A stretch of 64,000 nt of DNA from Nocardia asteroides (GTDB taxonomy: Bacteria; Actinomycetota; Actinomycetes; Mycobacteriales; Mycobacteriaceae), in assembly GCF_900637185.1 (NCBI RefSeq), contig NZ_LR134352.1, forward strand, positions 682,001 through 746,000. Direction: 5' to 3'. The notes below the pieces were generated by a model. The model had not been told where the DNA came from and searched no databases. It saw nothing but the letters and a program-made list of their open reading frames with translations. Position 1 is the stretch's first letter, and the number at the start of each line of letters is the position of its first letter. Positions 45,524 to 54,479 of this stretch are shown in pieces. A program made the translations under genes and the position numbers.

Positions 45524-46386
45524 GACACATAGGCCCGGCCACGCTCTCGTACCGGCGCCGGGAACGCGCGGTCACCGCCCTCGGCTACGCCGCGATGGTG
45601 TGCGTGCTGATCCTGATCGGCGTCCCGCTGTTCTGGATCCTGATCACCTCGGTCAAGGACCGCCCCGACATCTACACCCAGCCCGCGGTGTACTGGCCGC
45701 GCAGCTGGCATCCGGAGAACTACGGCCAGGCCACCACCACGGTGCCGTTCTGGACCTTCCTGCGCAACTCGCTGATCGTCACCGGGGTGGTGTCGGCGGT
45801 GAAGTTCGCGCTCGGTGTGTTCAGCGCCTACGGGCTGGTGTTCCTGCGGTTCCCCGGCAAGAACATCGTGTTCCTGGTGATCATCGCCGCGCTGATGGTG
45901 CCCAACCAGATCACCGTCATCTCCAACTACGCGCTCGTCGCGCAGCTGGGCTGGCGCAACACCTTCCAGGGCATCATCATCCCGCTGTGCGGGGTGGCCT
46001 TCGGCACCTTCCTGATGCGCAACCACTTCCTGTCGCTGCCCGGTGAGGTCATCGAGGCGGCCCGGATGGACGGCGCCAACTGGTGGCGGCTGCTGACCAG
46101 GGTGGTGCTGCCGATGTCGGGTCCGACGATGGTGGCGTTCGCGGTGGTCACGCTGGTCAACGAGTGGAACGAATACCTGTGGCCGTTCCTGATGGCCGAC
46201 TCCGCCGAGGTCGCCACGCTGCCGGTGGGCCTGACCCTGCTGCAGAACACCGAGAATCCCTCGGTCACCAACTGGGGGCCGGTGATGGCGGGCACCGTGC
46301 TGACGATGCTGCCGATCCTCGTCGTGTTCCTCGCCCTGCAACGCCACATGATCAAGGGCCTCACCTCCGGTGCGGTCAAGGGCTGA
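45520..46386 (+). CDS. ugpE: ABC sugar/glycerophosphodiester permease UgpE
   Basis: A 288-residue permease with six helices (MVCVLILIGVPLFWILITSV first). The EAA loop is VIEAARMDGANWWRLLTRVVLP. Its ATG overlaps the ugpA stop (ATGA). It forms the transmembrane channel with UgpA. The reading frame is open upstream, but those residues are antisense-like. Confidence 0.92.
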   Translation: MRHIGPATLSYRRRERAVTALGYAAMVCVLILIGVPLFWILITSVKDRPDIYTQPAVYWPRSWHPENYGQATTTVPFWTFLRNSLIVTGVVSAVKFALGVFSAYGLVFLRFPGKNIVFLVIIAALMVPNQITVISNYALVAQLGWRNTFQGIIIPLCGVAFGTFLMRNHFLSLPGEVIEAARMDGANWWRLLTRVVLPMSGPTMVAFAVVTLVNEWNEYLWPFLMADSAEVATLPVGLTLLQNTENPSVTNWGPVMAGTVLTMLPILVVFLALQRHMIKGLTSGAVKG

Positions 46387-46406
46387 TTCCCGAACAGGAG
46401 ATCCAC

Positions 46407-47735
46407 GTGTCCACTCCACGATTCCCCGAGCTGAGCCGGCGCGGATTCCTCGGCCTCACCGGCGCCGCCGCCGCGGGCCTGGCGCTGACCGCCTGCGCGG
46501 GCACCGGCGGCGGATCCGGTGACGGCGGCGACGCGAACACCATCACCTTCTGGTCCAACCACCCCGGCACCTCCAAGGACCTGGAGCTGGAACTGATCAA
46601 CCGGTTCCAGGCGAAATACCCGGAACTGAAGGTGAACCTGGTCGACGCGGGCAAGAACTACGAGGAGGTGGCGCAGAAGTTCAACGCCGCGCTCACCGGC
46701 GGTGACCTGCCCGACGTGGTGGTGCTGTCGGATGTCTGGTGGTTCAACTACGCGCTCACCAAGGCGATCGAACCGCTCGACGACCGCTTCGCCGCCGCGG
46801 GGGTGCAACTGAGCGACTACGTCGACTCGCTGGCCGCCGACTACCTGTTCGACGGCAAGCACTACGCGCTGCCCTACGCCCGCTCGACGCCGCTGTTCTA
46901 CTACAACAAGGACGTGTGGGCGAAAGCCGGTCTGCCCGATCGCGGCCCGAACTCCTGGCAGGAATTCGACGAGTGGGGCCCGAAACTGCAGTCGGTGCTC
47001 GGCGGCGACAAGTTCGCGCACGCCTGGGGCGATGCCAAGAACTACCTGGGCTGGACCTTCCAGGGCCCGAACTGGACCTTCGGTGGCGCGTACTCCGACC
47101 AGTGGAAGCTGCGGTTCACCGATCCCGGTTCCCTCGCGGCCGCCACCTACCTGCGTGAGTCGATCAATGTGAAGAAGTACGCGGCGATCCGGCCGCAGAT
47201 CGCGGTCGACTTCGGCACCGGCGTCGCGGCCTCCACGATCGCCTCCACCGGTGATCTCAAAGGCATCAAGAAGAACGCCGACGGCAAGTTCGAGGTGGGC
47301 ACCGCGTTCCTGCCGCACCCGAACGGACCCGGCGTCACCACCGGCGGCGCGGGTCTGGCGGTGCCGTCGCGGATCTCCGACGCGCGCAAGGACAACGCGC
47401 TCAAGTTCATCGAGTTCGTCACCAACGCGGCCAACACCGCGTACTTCTCGCAGAACACCGGGTACATGCCGGTGCGCAAGTCGGCGGTCACCGATCCCTC
47501 CGAGGTGGACTTCCTGGCGAAGAACCCGAACTCGAAGGTGGCCATCGACCAGCTGGCGGTGACGAAGTCGCAGGACTACGCGCGGGTGTTCGTGCCCGGC
47601 GCCGACCAGATCATCGGCACCGGCTACGAGCAGATCGGGCTGCAGAACGCCGATCCGGCCACGGTGCTCGCCAAGGTCGCCGCCGATGTGCAGGCGATCA
47701 TCGACCGGCAGATCACGCCCAAGCTGCCGAAGTAG
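46407..47735 (+). CDS. ugpB: Extracellular solute-binding lipoprotein UgpB
   Basis: A 442-residue family 1 solute-binding protein. The signal carries both a twin-arginine motif (SRRGFLGLTG) and a lipobox (LTACAG), so it is probably a Tat-exported lipoprotein. The mature part has TITFWSNHPGTSKDLELELI, LPDVVVLSDVWWFNYALTK and RSTPLFYYNKDVWAKAGLP, and resembles mycobacterial UgpB, which binds glycerophosphocholine. The GTG at 46407 follows CAGGAG. It is the third gene of ugpAEBC. Confidence 0.9.
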   Translation: MSTPRFPELSRRGFLGLTGAAAAGLALTACAGTGGGSGDGGDANTITFWSNHPGTSKDLELELINRFQAKYPELKVNLVDAGKNYEEVAQKFNAALTGGDLPDVVVLSDVWWFNYALTKAIEPLDDRFAAAGVQLSDYVDSLAADYLFDGKHYALPYARSTPLFYYNKDVWAKAGLPDRGPNSWQEFDEWGPKLQSVLGGDKFAHAWGDAKNYLGWTFQGPNWTFGGAYSDQWKLRFTDPGSLAAATYLRESINVKKYAAIRPQIAVDFGTGVAASTIASTGDLKGIKKNADGKFEVGTAFLPHPNGPGVTTGGAGLAVPSRISDARKDNALKFIEFVTNAANTAYFSQNTGYMPVRKSAVTDPSEVDFLAKNPNSKVAIDQLAVTKSQDYARVFVPGADQIIGTGYEQIGLQNADPATVLAKVAADVQAIIDRQITPKLPK

Positions 47736-47797
47736 TCACCCCGTGGGCCGGTGGTCGAGCTGATCACCGGCCCGCCCCGTTCGCAGGAGAATTCGCC

Positions 47798-48874
47798 ATG
47801 GCGACAGTGCAGTTCGACGGTGTCACGCACCGCTATCCCGGCGCCGACACCCCCGCTGTCGACGCGCTCGATCTCGATATCGCCGACGGCGAGTTCCTGG
47901 TGCTGGTCGGACCGTCGGGCTGCGGCAAGTCGACCAGCCTGCGGATGCTGGCCGGACTGGAATCGGTCGCGGCGGGCACGATCCGGATCGGCGAGCGCGA
48001 TGTCACCGGGCTGCCGCCGCGCGCCCGCGACGTGGCGATGGTGTTCCAGAGCTACGCGCTGTACCCGAACATGACGGTCGCCGAGAACATGGGCTTCGCC
48101 CTGCGCAACGCGGGAATGAGCAAGGCCGACACCCTGGTTCGGGTGCGGGAGGCCGCCGCCATGCTCGAACTGGAAGCGCTGCTCGACCGCAAGCCGGCCA
48201 AGCTGTCGGGCGGCCAGCGCCAGCGTGTCGCCATGGGCCGGGCCATCGTGCGGCGCCCACAGGTGTTCTGCATGGACGAGCCGCTGTCCAACCTCGACGC
48301 CAAACTCCGCGTGAGCACCCGCTCCCAGATCGCCGCGCTGCAACAGCGACTCGGCACCACCACCGTCTACGTCACCCACGACCAGGTGGAGGCCATGACC
48401 ATGGGCCATCGGGTCGCGGTGCTGCGCGAAGGCACGCTCCAGCAGATCGCCTCGCCGCGTGAGCTGTACGACGACCCGGTGAACACCTTCGTCGCCGGGT
48501 TCATCGGCTCACCCGGGATGAACCTGCTCGAGGCGCCCATCGTAGACGGGGAAGCCGTGGTGGACGGTCTGCGAATCCCGGTGCCGCGCGGTGTGTCCGG
48601 TACCCGCGCGATCCTCGGCATCCGGCCCGAGTCCTGGGAGGTCACCGCCGACCCCGCCGGCATCACCGTGGTCGCCGAACTCCTGGAGGAACTCGGGGCC
48701 GAATCCTTCGTCTACACCCACGGCGCGGGCACCGACTGGTCCACCCGCTCCGGCAAGATCGTCGTCCGCGTGGACCGCCGCTTCCACACCACCCTCGGCG
48801 AAACCCTGCACCTGCGGCCGAAACTCGACGAGATCTTCTTCTTCGACGCGGACACCGAAACCCGCGTCCGCTGA
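47798..48874 (+). CDS. ugpC: ABC transporter ATPase UgpC
   Basis: A 358-residue ATPase of the sugar-importer (MalK/UgpC) class. Walker A is GPSGCGKSTS, the signature LSGGQRQRVAMGRAIVR, Walker B VFCMDEPLSNLDAKLR, and the H-loop YVTHDQVEAM. The C-terminal OB/TOBE regulatory domain begins near residue 240 (SPGMNLLEAP). It energises UgpA/UgpE and may serve other importers. The ATG at 47798 follows GCAGGAG. Confidence 0.94.
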   Translation: MATVQFDGVTHRYPGADTPAVDALDLDIADGEFLVLVGPSGCGKSTSLRMLAGLESVAAGTIRIGERDVTGLPPRARDVAMVFQSYALYPNMTVAENMGFALRNAGMSKADTLVRVREAAAMLELEALLDRKPAKLSGGQRQRVAMGRAIVRRPQVFCMDEPLSNLDAKLRVSTRSQIAALQQRLGTTTVYVTHDQVEAMTMGHRVAVLREGTLQQIASPRELYDDPVNTFVAGFIGSPGMNLLEAPIVDGEAVVDGLRIPVPRGVSGTRAILGIRPESWEVTADPAGITVVAELLEELGAESFVYTHGAGTDWSTRSGKIVVRVDRRFHTTLGETLHLRPKLDEIFFFDADTETRVR

Positions 48875-48907
48875 CCTCGCTCCGGTCGGCCGCGCCACCG
48901 GGCCGGG

Positions 48908-50083
48908 CTAGGACAGACCCGCCATCGTGCGGCGGCCGATCGCCGCGTCGAGCGCGCCGAGTTCGGCGAAAACGTCGGTGGCGGCCCAGATTCGGTTTCT
49001 TTTGGAGTCGGAGACGACCTCGAGAATGCCGGCGTCGACGAGTCTTTCGATGGCACGGTAGGTGGCCGAGTCCGTCGTCGCCGTGAGGCGGTTCGCCACC
49101 GCGATCGTGAGGATCGGGTGCTCGAGCAGGTTCGCGAGCAGGGCCTCGTCGGCGGAGCCGCCGCGTGGGCGGGCGTGGTCGCGCCAGCGCTGGGGGAGCG
49201 CCGCCAGGGCGCGCGCGGAGTCGATGGCGGCCTCGCTGGCGTAGACCGCCGCGAGCGCGAGGTAGACGACGAACTCGTCGGCGGCACCACCCCGGTAGGC
49301 GTCCAACTGCGCGAAGTAGCGCGACGTGTCGGCGAGCATGACCGAGGAGAGGGGAACCGTGACCCGGTCGGTGAGCCCCCGTCTGCGCAGGATCGCGCTC
49401 ACCAAGGCGCGGCCGATCCGGCCGTTGCCGCTGACGAACGGGTGGATCGAGACGAACTGCGCGTGCGCGATCGCGGCCTGCACGAGGATCGGGAGGTCGC
49501 CCCGCGCGACGAAGGCCAGCAGGTCGGCCACCAGTTCGGGAACGAGTTCCGGTGGCGGCGGAACATACAGCGCGTTGAGCGGGGAGTAGTCGCTGCCACC
49601 GATCCACGTCTGCACCGTGCGGAAGCGGCCCGCCTTCTCCCACTCCGGGGCGATCAGCACCCGGTGCGCGTCGAGCAGGTTCGCCTCGGTGATCCGTCCG
49701 GTCGCCGCCGCGTCGACCAGGCCGGCCAGGCTGCGTACCGCGCTCACCTGCGCCGCCGCCTCGGCCCGCGTCGTCGCGCCGCCGAAGGCTTTGCCGAACG
49801 CTCGCCAGCCGGCGTCGACGTGCTCGATGCGCGACGACGCGACCGCCTCACCACGCAGCAGGAACTCGCGCAGTGACGCCGAGTATTGGCCCTGTCCGGC
49901 TTCCAGGTGAGTCACCGCGATCAGCGCGGCCTCGCTGGCCGATGTCGTTCGCCTGGAATCGAAGTCGAGATCGGCGATCCGCGGCGGGATCGACACCGCC
50001 ACCCACTCGGGCACCGACCCGGCGCGCGATCCGGCGCGCGCCGTCCAGGAACGCTGCTCGCCCTGATGAGCAGGCCAATTCAT
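48908..50083 (-). CDS. Fic-domain protein (predicted nucleotidyltransferase) with C-terminal winged helix
   Basis: A 391-residue Fic protein. An N-terminal helical part carries the sequence ASSRIEHVDA, the place of the self-inhibitory (S/T)xxxE(G/N) motif, here with His after Glu. The flap is RTVQTWIGGSDYSPLNALYVP. The catalytic motif HPFVSGNGRIGRALV keeps His, Asn and Arg, so AMP transfer to target hydroxyls is likely. A C-terminal winged-helix domain (ATYRAIERLVDAGILEVV) suggests DNA binding. The ATG at 50083 is used. A hairpin lies 25 nt upstream of the start. Target unknown. Confidence 0.9.
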   Translation of the reverse strand: MNWPAHQGEQRSWTARAGSRAGSVPEWVAVSIPPRIADLDFDSRRTTSASEAALIAVTHLEAGQGQYSASLREFLLRGEAVASSRIEHVDAGWRAFGKAFGGATTRAEAAAQVSAVRSLAGLVDAAATGRITEANLLDAHRVLIAPEWEKAGRFRTVQTWIGGSDYSPLNALYVPPPPELVPELVADLLAFVARGDLPILVQAAIAHAQFVSIHPFVSGNGRIGRALVSAILRRRGLTDRVTVPLSSVMLADTSRYFAQLDAYRGGAADEFVVYLALAAVYASEAAIDSARALAALPQRWRDHARPRGGSADEALLANLLEHPILTIAVANRLTATTDSATYRAIERLVDAGILEVVSDSKRNRIWAATDVFAELGALDAAIGRRTMAGLS

Positions 50084-50107
50084 CAGCTCTTACTGTACTT
50101 TCACTAT

Positions 50108-50146
50108 CGAAAACGCGAGTATGTCTGCGACTATTCGCGTTTTTCG
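50108..50146. promoter_or_regulatory. Hairpin/palindrome upstream of the Fic gene
   Basis: CGAAAACGCGA (50108-50118) and TCGCGTTTTTCG (50135-50146), one extra T, 16-base spacer, in an AT-rich patch. On the minus strand it follows the metallo-hydrolase gene by 42 nt and precedes fic by 24 nt. It may be a terminator for the first or an operator for the second, perhaps bound by the Fic winged helix. Confidence 0.5.
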
Positions 50147-50188
50147 GAACAAACGTCACCAGTGAGGCGGCTACTCGCTGTTGGCATC

Positions 50189-50935
50189 TCAGGGTTGGAC
50201 CGGCGTCGCGCGGGCGCGGGCCACAGCTTCGGCGATGTCGCCGCGGTAGGGGAGGCCGTGGCCCGGGAGGACCAGGTCGGCCGGGACGGTCTCGAGAGCG
50301 GTGAGCGCGGCCAGCGCCGCGGGGACGGAGTGATGGAAGAAGCCCGGAAGTAGCTGGGGTCCTTCCAGTTTCGAGGTCGGGTGGGCCGTGACGAGGGCGT
50401 CGCCGGTGGCGACGGCGCCCGCTGCGGGGAGGTGGAAGGCCGAGTGGCCCGAAGTGTGGCCGGGGCAGGCGATCGGGACGGGGTGGCCGGGGAAGTCCAG
50501 GGCGCCCTCGGTGGGAAAGGGCTGGATGTGGGCGACGGTGTTCTTGCGTAAGCCGCCGGCGGCGGTGATCCGCGCGGCCCACGCGATCGTGCGGCGATCG
50601 GTGAGCCGCTTGATCACATCCAGCGGCGTCGCCGACTCGTGGCACTCCCCGCGCGCGTGCCTCACTTCTACGGCGCTGGTGTAGACGGGGATCTCGTACT
50701 GCCGGTGCAGGTGATTGAGCGCGCCGACGTGGTCGAGGTGCGCATGGGTCAGCAGGATGGCGACGATGTCCGGTGGGCGGTGACCGAGTTCGCGCAGGGC
50801 CTGTTCGATGACGCGCGCGTCGCCGTGCCAGCCCGCGTCGATCAGGGTGAGATCGGTCCCGTCCCGGAGCAGAAACATGTTGACGTCGGTACCACGGATC
50901 ATGAAGACGTCGTCGGCGACTTGCTGTGCACGCAT
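50189..50935 (-). CDS. Metallo-beta-lactamase-fold hydrolase
   Basis: A 248-residue MBL-fold protein. The zinc motif is LLTHAHLDHVGAL (HxHxDH), TLIDAGWHGDARV precedes it, and the later ligands lie in IACPGHTSGHSAFHL, GDALVTAHPT and LPGHGLP. Members hydrolyse thioesters, lactones or other esters; the substrate is not predictable. The ATG at 50935 is used. It is 74 nt after the M13 peptidase stop on the same strand. Confidence 0.9.
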   Translation of the reverse strand: MRAQQVADDVFMIRGTDVNMFLLRDGTDLTLIDAGWHGDARVIEQALRELGHRPPDIVAILLTHAHLDHVGALNHLHRQYEIPVYTSAVEVRHARGECHESATPLDVIKRLTDRRTIAWAARITAAGGLRKNTVAHIQPFPTEGALDFPGHPVPIACPGHTSGHSAFHLPAAGAVATGDALVTAHPTSKLEGPQLLPGFFHHSVPAALAALTALETVPADLVLPGHGLPYRGDIAEAVARARATPVQP

Positions 50936-51008
50936 GGCGTGAAATCCTCCCGGGAGCAGCGGCTTTCGACCCTACCGGCAGCCTCGGCGACCGGTAGGGC
51001 CGATCGGC

Positions 51009-53024
51009 TCACCAGATGGTGACACGCTCCTCGGGGGCGAGGAACAGGCGGTCGTCGGGAGTGACGTCGAAGGCTTCGTAGAAGCTGTCGATATTGCGGA
51101 CGACCGCGTTGCAGCGGAATTCCGGCGGGGAGTGCGGGTCGACGGCGAGGCGGCGGATCGCCTCCTCCTGGCGGGCCTTGGTGCGCCACACCTGGGCCCA
51201 GCCGTAGAAGACGCGCTGCAGGCCGGTGAGGCCGTCGATCACCGGCGGCTCGGCACCGTCGAGGGAGATCTTGTAGGCGGCCAGGGCGATCGACAGGCCG
51301 CCCAGGTCGCCGATGTTCTCGCCGATGGTGAACTCGCCGTTGACGGTGTGCTCGTCGTCGAGATCGGCGGGGGAGAGCACGTCGTACTGGTCGATCAGGG
51401 CCTTGGTGCGCTTGCCGAATTCGGCGCGGTCGGCGTCGGTCCACCAGTCCTTCATGTTGCCGTCGCCGTCGTACTTGGCGCCCTGGTCGTCGAAGCCGTG
51501 GCCGATCTCGTGACCGATCACCGCGCCGATGCCGCCGTAGTTGGCGGCGTCGTCGGCGTTCATGTCGAAGAACGGCGGCTGCAGGATCGCGGCGGGGAAG
51601 ACGATCTCGTTCATGCCCGGGTTGTAGTAGGCGTTCACCGTCTGCGGGGTCATGAACCATTCGCCGCGGTCCACCTCGCCACCGAGTTTGCCCAGGTCGC
51701 GGTCATGGTCGGCGGCGTACCCGCTGCGGTAGTTGCCCACCAGGTCGGCCGGGTCGACCTCGACGGCGGAGTAGTCGCGCCAGGTGTCGGGGTAGCCGAT
51801 CTTGGGGGTGAACTTCTCCAGCTTGGCCAGCGCGGCCGCGCGGGTGTCGGGCCCCATCCAGTCGAGCTCGGCGATATTGCGGCGGTAGGCCTCCTGCAGG
51901 TTCGCCACCAGCTCGACCATCCGTGCCTTGGCCTGCGGCGGGAAGTGCCGGGCCACATACAGTTTGCCGACGGCCTCGCCGAGCAGTTCCTGCACCAGGG
52001 ACACACCGCGCTTCCAGCGTTCGCGGTTCTCCTGGGCGCCGGTGAGGGTGCGGCCGTAGAAGTCGAAGTTCGCGGCGACGATCTCGTCGGTGAGGTACGG
52101 CGCCCTGGCGTGCAACACCTGCCAGACCGCCCAGTCCCGCCAATCGGCCTGCGGCACAGCGGCCCACGCCTGCGCGAAGGCGCGCACGTACTCCGGCTGA
52201 CGCACCACGAGCTCGGCGAACAGATCGGTGCCCGCGCGGTCCAGACCACCGGCGATAGCGTCCACCCAGGCGGCCCAGTCGAATTCGGGGTTGGCGGCGG
52301 TCAGCTCGGTGAAAGTGGTGAGGTTGTAGCTCTTCTCGGCGTCGCGCCTGCGCACCACGTCCCAATGTCCCGCGGCGAGGGTGCGTTCCAGCTCGACGAC
52401 CCGGCGGGCGGCGTCGGCCGGATCCGCGGGGGCCAGGCCCGCCAGCGCCGGATCGGACGCGGCGAGGGTGAACATCTTCGCGATGTGCGCCTGGTAGGCG
52501 GTACGGATATCGGCGAACTCCGCGTTGCGGTAGTACGACTCGTCGGGCAGGCCGAGGCCGGATTGGGTGGCGTGCACCAGGTAGCGGGTGGAGTCCTTGT
52601 CGTCGGTGTCGACGTAGTAGCCGAGCGCGCCGCGCACGCCGGTGCGCTGCAACCGGCCGAGCAGCGCGGCGAACGCGCTCGGGTCGGCGACCTCGGCGAT
52701 CTCACGCAGTTCGGCGGCGACGGGGCTCAAGCCGGCCGCGGCGACGGCCTCGGTGTTCATGAAACTGGAGTACAGGTCACCGATCTTGCGCGCGTCCGCG
52801 TCGTCGGAGGCGCCGGCCGCGCTGTCCTGGATGATGGCCTGCACATCGAGTTCGGCCTGGTCGTACAGGGTGCGGAAGGCGCCGTCCACCGCGCGGTCGG
52901 CCGGAATCTCGTATTCCGCCAGCCACTGACCGTTGACGTGGGCGAACAGGTCGTCCTGCACGCGCACATCCTGATCACGGAAGGACAGGTCGATACCGGA
53001 GGGACTGCTCAGATCGGAAGTCAC
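51009..53024 (-). CDS. M13-family zinc metallopeptidase (PepO/neprilysin-like)
   Basis: A 671-residue peptidase. The zinc site is GAVIGHEIGHGFDDQG (HExxH), the third ligand lies in TIGENIGDLGGLSIAL (ExxxD), and the substrate Asn-Ala-Tyr sequence is NAYYNPGMNEIVFPAAIL. Length and ending (VTIW) match neprilysin-type enzymes such as mycobacterial Zmp1. There is no signal peptide or membrane helix, so it is cytosolic or exported by a non-classical route. The GTG at 53024 is the start. It cleaves short peptides in the family. Confidence 0.94.
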   Translation of the reverse strand: MTSDLSSPSGIDLSFRDQDVRVQDDLFAHVNGQWLAEYEIPADRAVDGAFRTLYDQAELDVQAIIQDSAAGASDDADARKIGDLYSSFMNTEAVAAAGLSPVAAELREIAEVADPSAFAALLGRLQRTGVRGALGYYVDTDDKDSTRYLVHATQSGLGLPDESYYRNAEFADIRTAYQAHIAKMFTLAASDPALAGLAPADPADAARRVVELERTLAAGHWDVVRRRDAEKSYNLTTFTELTAANPEFDWAAWVDAIAGGLDRAGTDLFAELVVRQPEYVRAFAQAWAAVPQADWRDWAVWQVLHARAPYLTDEIVAANFDFYGRTLTGAQENRERWKRGVSLVQELLGEAVGKLYVARHFPPQAKARMVELVANLQEAYRRNIAELDWMGPDTRAAALAKLEKFTPKIGYPDTWRDYSAVEVDPADLVGNYRSGYAADHDRDLGKLGGEVDRGEWFMTPQTVNAYYNPGMNEIVFPAAILQPPFFDMNADDAANYGGIGAVIGHEIGHGFDDQGAKYDGDGNMKDWWTDADRAEFGKRTKALIDQYDVLSPADLDDEHTVNGEFTIGENIGDLGGLSIALAAYKISLDGAEPPVIDGLTGLQRVFYGWAQVWRTKARQEEAIRRLAVDPHSPPEFRCNAVVRNIDSFYEAFDVTPDDRLFLAPEERVTIW

Positions 53025-53042
53025 GCGTTCCAGTATGCCGAA

Positions 53043-53408
53043 CTAGACGCAGACGAACTCGTCGTCGCGAACACCGGCGACGAACGCCTCCCACTCGCCC
53101 GCGGTGAAACGGAGCACGACGTCGTCGTGGCGCAGGGTGGCCGAGCCGTCGACGGCGACGTGGGCGACCAGGTCGGGATGGCGGCGCGCGCTCAGCAGGC
53201 AGTGCAGGAAAGCGGTCCACAGGTCGGCACCGACGGTGATGACGGGCTCGTCGAGTCCGGCGTTGAGCGGGTTGCGCCGAAATTTGCTGTCGCGTATCTG
53301 AACCACGTCGCCGGCGAACCGGACCTCGACACACTGGTTGCCGTTGTTGGAGCGCGACGAGGTGAACCAGCCGTGATCGGCCGGGCGGCGACGAGCGGTG
53401 GTGGACAT
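53043..53408 (-). CDS. DUF397 protein with two DUF397-like units
   Basis: A 121-residue protein. The first half has the DUF397 signature WFTSSRSNNGNQCVEVRFAG, VVQIRDSK and WTAFL. The second half resembles a partial copy (VVLRFTAGEWEAFVAGVRDDEF). DUF397 proteins are typically encoded next to XRE/DUF5753 regulators, as here (10 nt downstream of one), and are thought to act with them, possibly as toxin-like or developmental regulators (the WhiJ system of streptomycetes). Exact activity unknown. Confidence 0.88.
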   Translation of the reverse strand: MSTTARRRPADHGWFTSSRSNNGNQCVEVRFAGDVVQIRDSKFRRNPLNAGLDEPVITVGADLWTAFLHCLLSARRHPDLVAHVAVDGSATLRHDDVVLRFTAGEWEAFVAGVRDDEFVCV

Positions 53409-53418
53409 ACCACGAATC

Positions 53419-54270
53419 TTACACGCTGGAATAGTCCCTGATCAGGGCGAGAGAATCGGAGCGAGAAAGGGATTGCTCCCGTGCGCGCAGGTAGGCGAAG
53501 CCGAGATCGCGGACCTGCTCGGCGTCGTCGACGGGACCACCGAAGACCGCGCTCTCGGCCCACGCGAAAGTAGGTAGCTGGGAGCTTGCGAAGTCGAGCA
53601 GGTGGAAGCTGGACCCGCCGAGCACCGCACCCTCGGGCGCACTGAACGGAATCACCCGGACATCGACGGTGTCGAGTTCGCGCATCAATTCGGCCAGGTG
53701 CCGTAACTGTTCGCGCAGGACGTCGGGGCCGCCGGTCTGCTGGCGCAGGGTGGCCTCGCCGAGTACCGCGGTGAGTTCGAGCGGTTCCGGTCCGCGCAGG
53801 CGCTGCTGGCGGCGCAGCCGGATCGCGACGAGCTGGTCGACCTGTACCGGCCGGATCATCACGTCGGCGCTGATCAGGGCGCGCGCGTAGGACTCGGTCT
53901 GGAGCAGGCCCGGCACGATCAGGCTGTCGTAACTGCGGATGCTCTGCGCGCCGGCCTCCATGCCGTACAGCCGTTGCAGTTCGGGGCCGATCAGCGCCGC
54001 CGCCGTGGACCACCAGCCACGCTGTTTACTGGCCTCGAGCAGGGCGAGCAGTTCCGCGCGCTCCTCGGCGTTGACATCGAGCACGTCGAGCACCGGTTCG
54101 ATGGTGGTGCGGGTGAGCACCCGCCTGCCCTTCTCCACGTGCGACCAGTTGGCCGGGGTGAAGCCGACGCGACGGGCGAAACCGGCCGAGTCGTACCCGC
54201 GCTGCTCACGCAGTTCACGCAGGCGCAGCACCAGTTCCCAGCGCGCTGCGGTCGGCGAGACGGGGGGCAT
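53419..54270 (-). CDS. XRE-family regulator with DUF5753 domain
   Basis: A 283-residue regulator. The N-terminal helix-turn-helix is LRLRELREQRGYDSAGFARR, then VGFTPANWSHVEKGRRVL. The C-terminal DUF5753 domain contains YDSLIVPGLLQTESYARAL, LTAVLGEATLRQQTGG and the late GGSSFHLLDFA. It is the WhiJ-type partner of the adjacent DUF397 gene. I used the ATG at 54270; a GTG at 54297 adds 9 residues. Neither start has a good ribosome site. It is divergent from the 54480 gene. Confidence 0.9.
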   Translation of the reverse strand: MPPVSPTAARWELVLRLRELREQRGYDSAGFARRVGFTPANWSHVEKGRRVLTRTTIEPVLDVLDVNAEERAELLALLEASKQRGWWSTAAALIGPELQRLYGMEAGAQSIRSYDSLIVPGLLQTESYARALISADVMIRPVQVDQLVAIRLRRQQRLRGPEPLELTAVLGEATLRQQTGGPDVLREQLRHLAELMRELDTVDVRVIPFSAPEGAVLGGSSFHLLDFASSQLPTFAWAESAVFGGPVDDAEQVRDLGFAYLRAREQSLSRSDSLALIRDYSSV

Positions 54271-54305
54271 AGGTGCCGATATTACGCCGATCGACACGCC
54301 AGCTA

Positions 54306-54319
54306 CTGACTATTGTCAG
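54306..54319. promoter_or_regulatory. Short palindrome in the XRE/54480 divergent region
   Basis: CTGAC (54306-54310), TATT, GTCAG (54315-54319), 36 nt upstream of the XRE start. A candidate site for the XRE regulator; the arms are short. Confidence 0.35.
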
Positions 54320-54479
54320 CTCGGTTGTGCGGTATTACGCTGTGTAGAACGGCAAATTTCCCTTGTGTCCTGCCGTTATCAAAAAGTTTCCCGCTCCACC
54401 CGTTCGTGATGAAACGCTCCTTCCCGATCGAGCGAATGCACAGCTACATCGAGTCAGCGTCGACAGAGACGAGGTCGTG

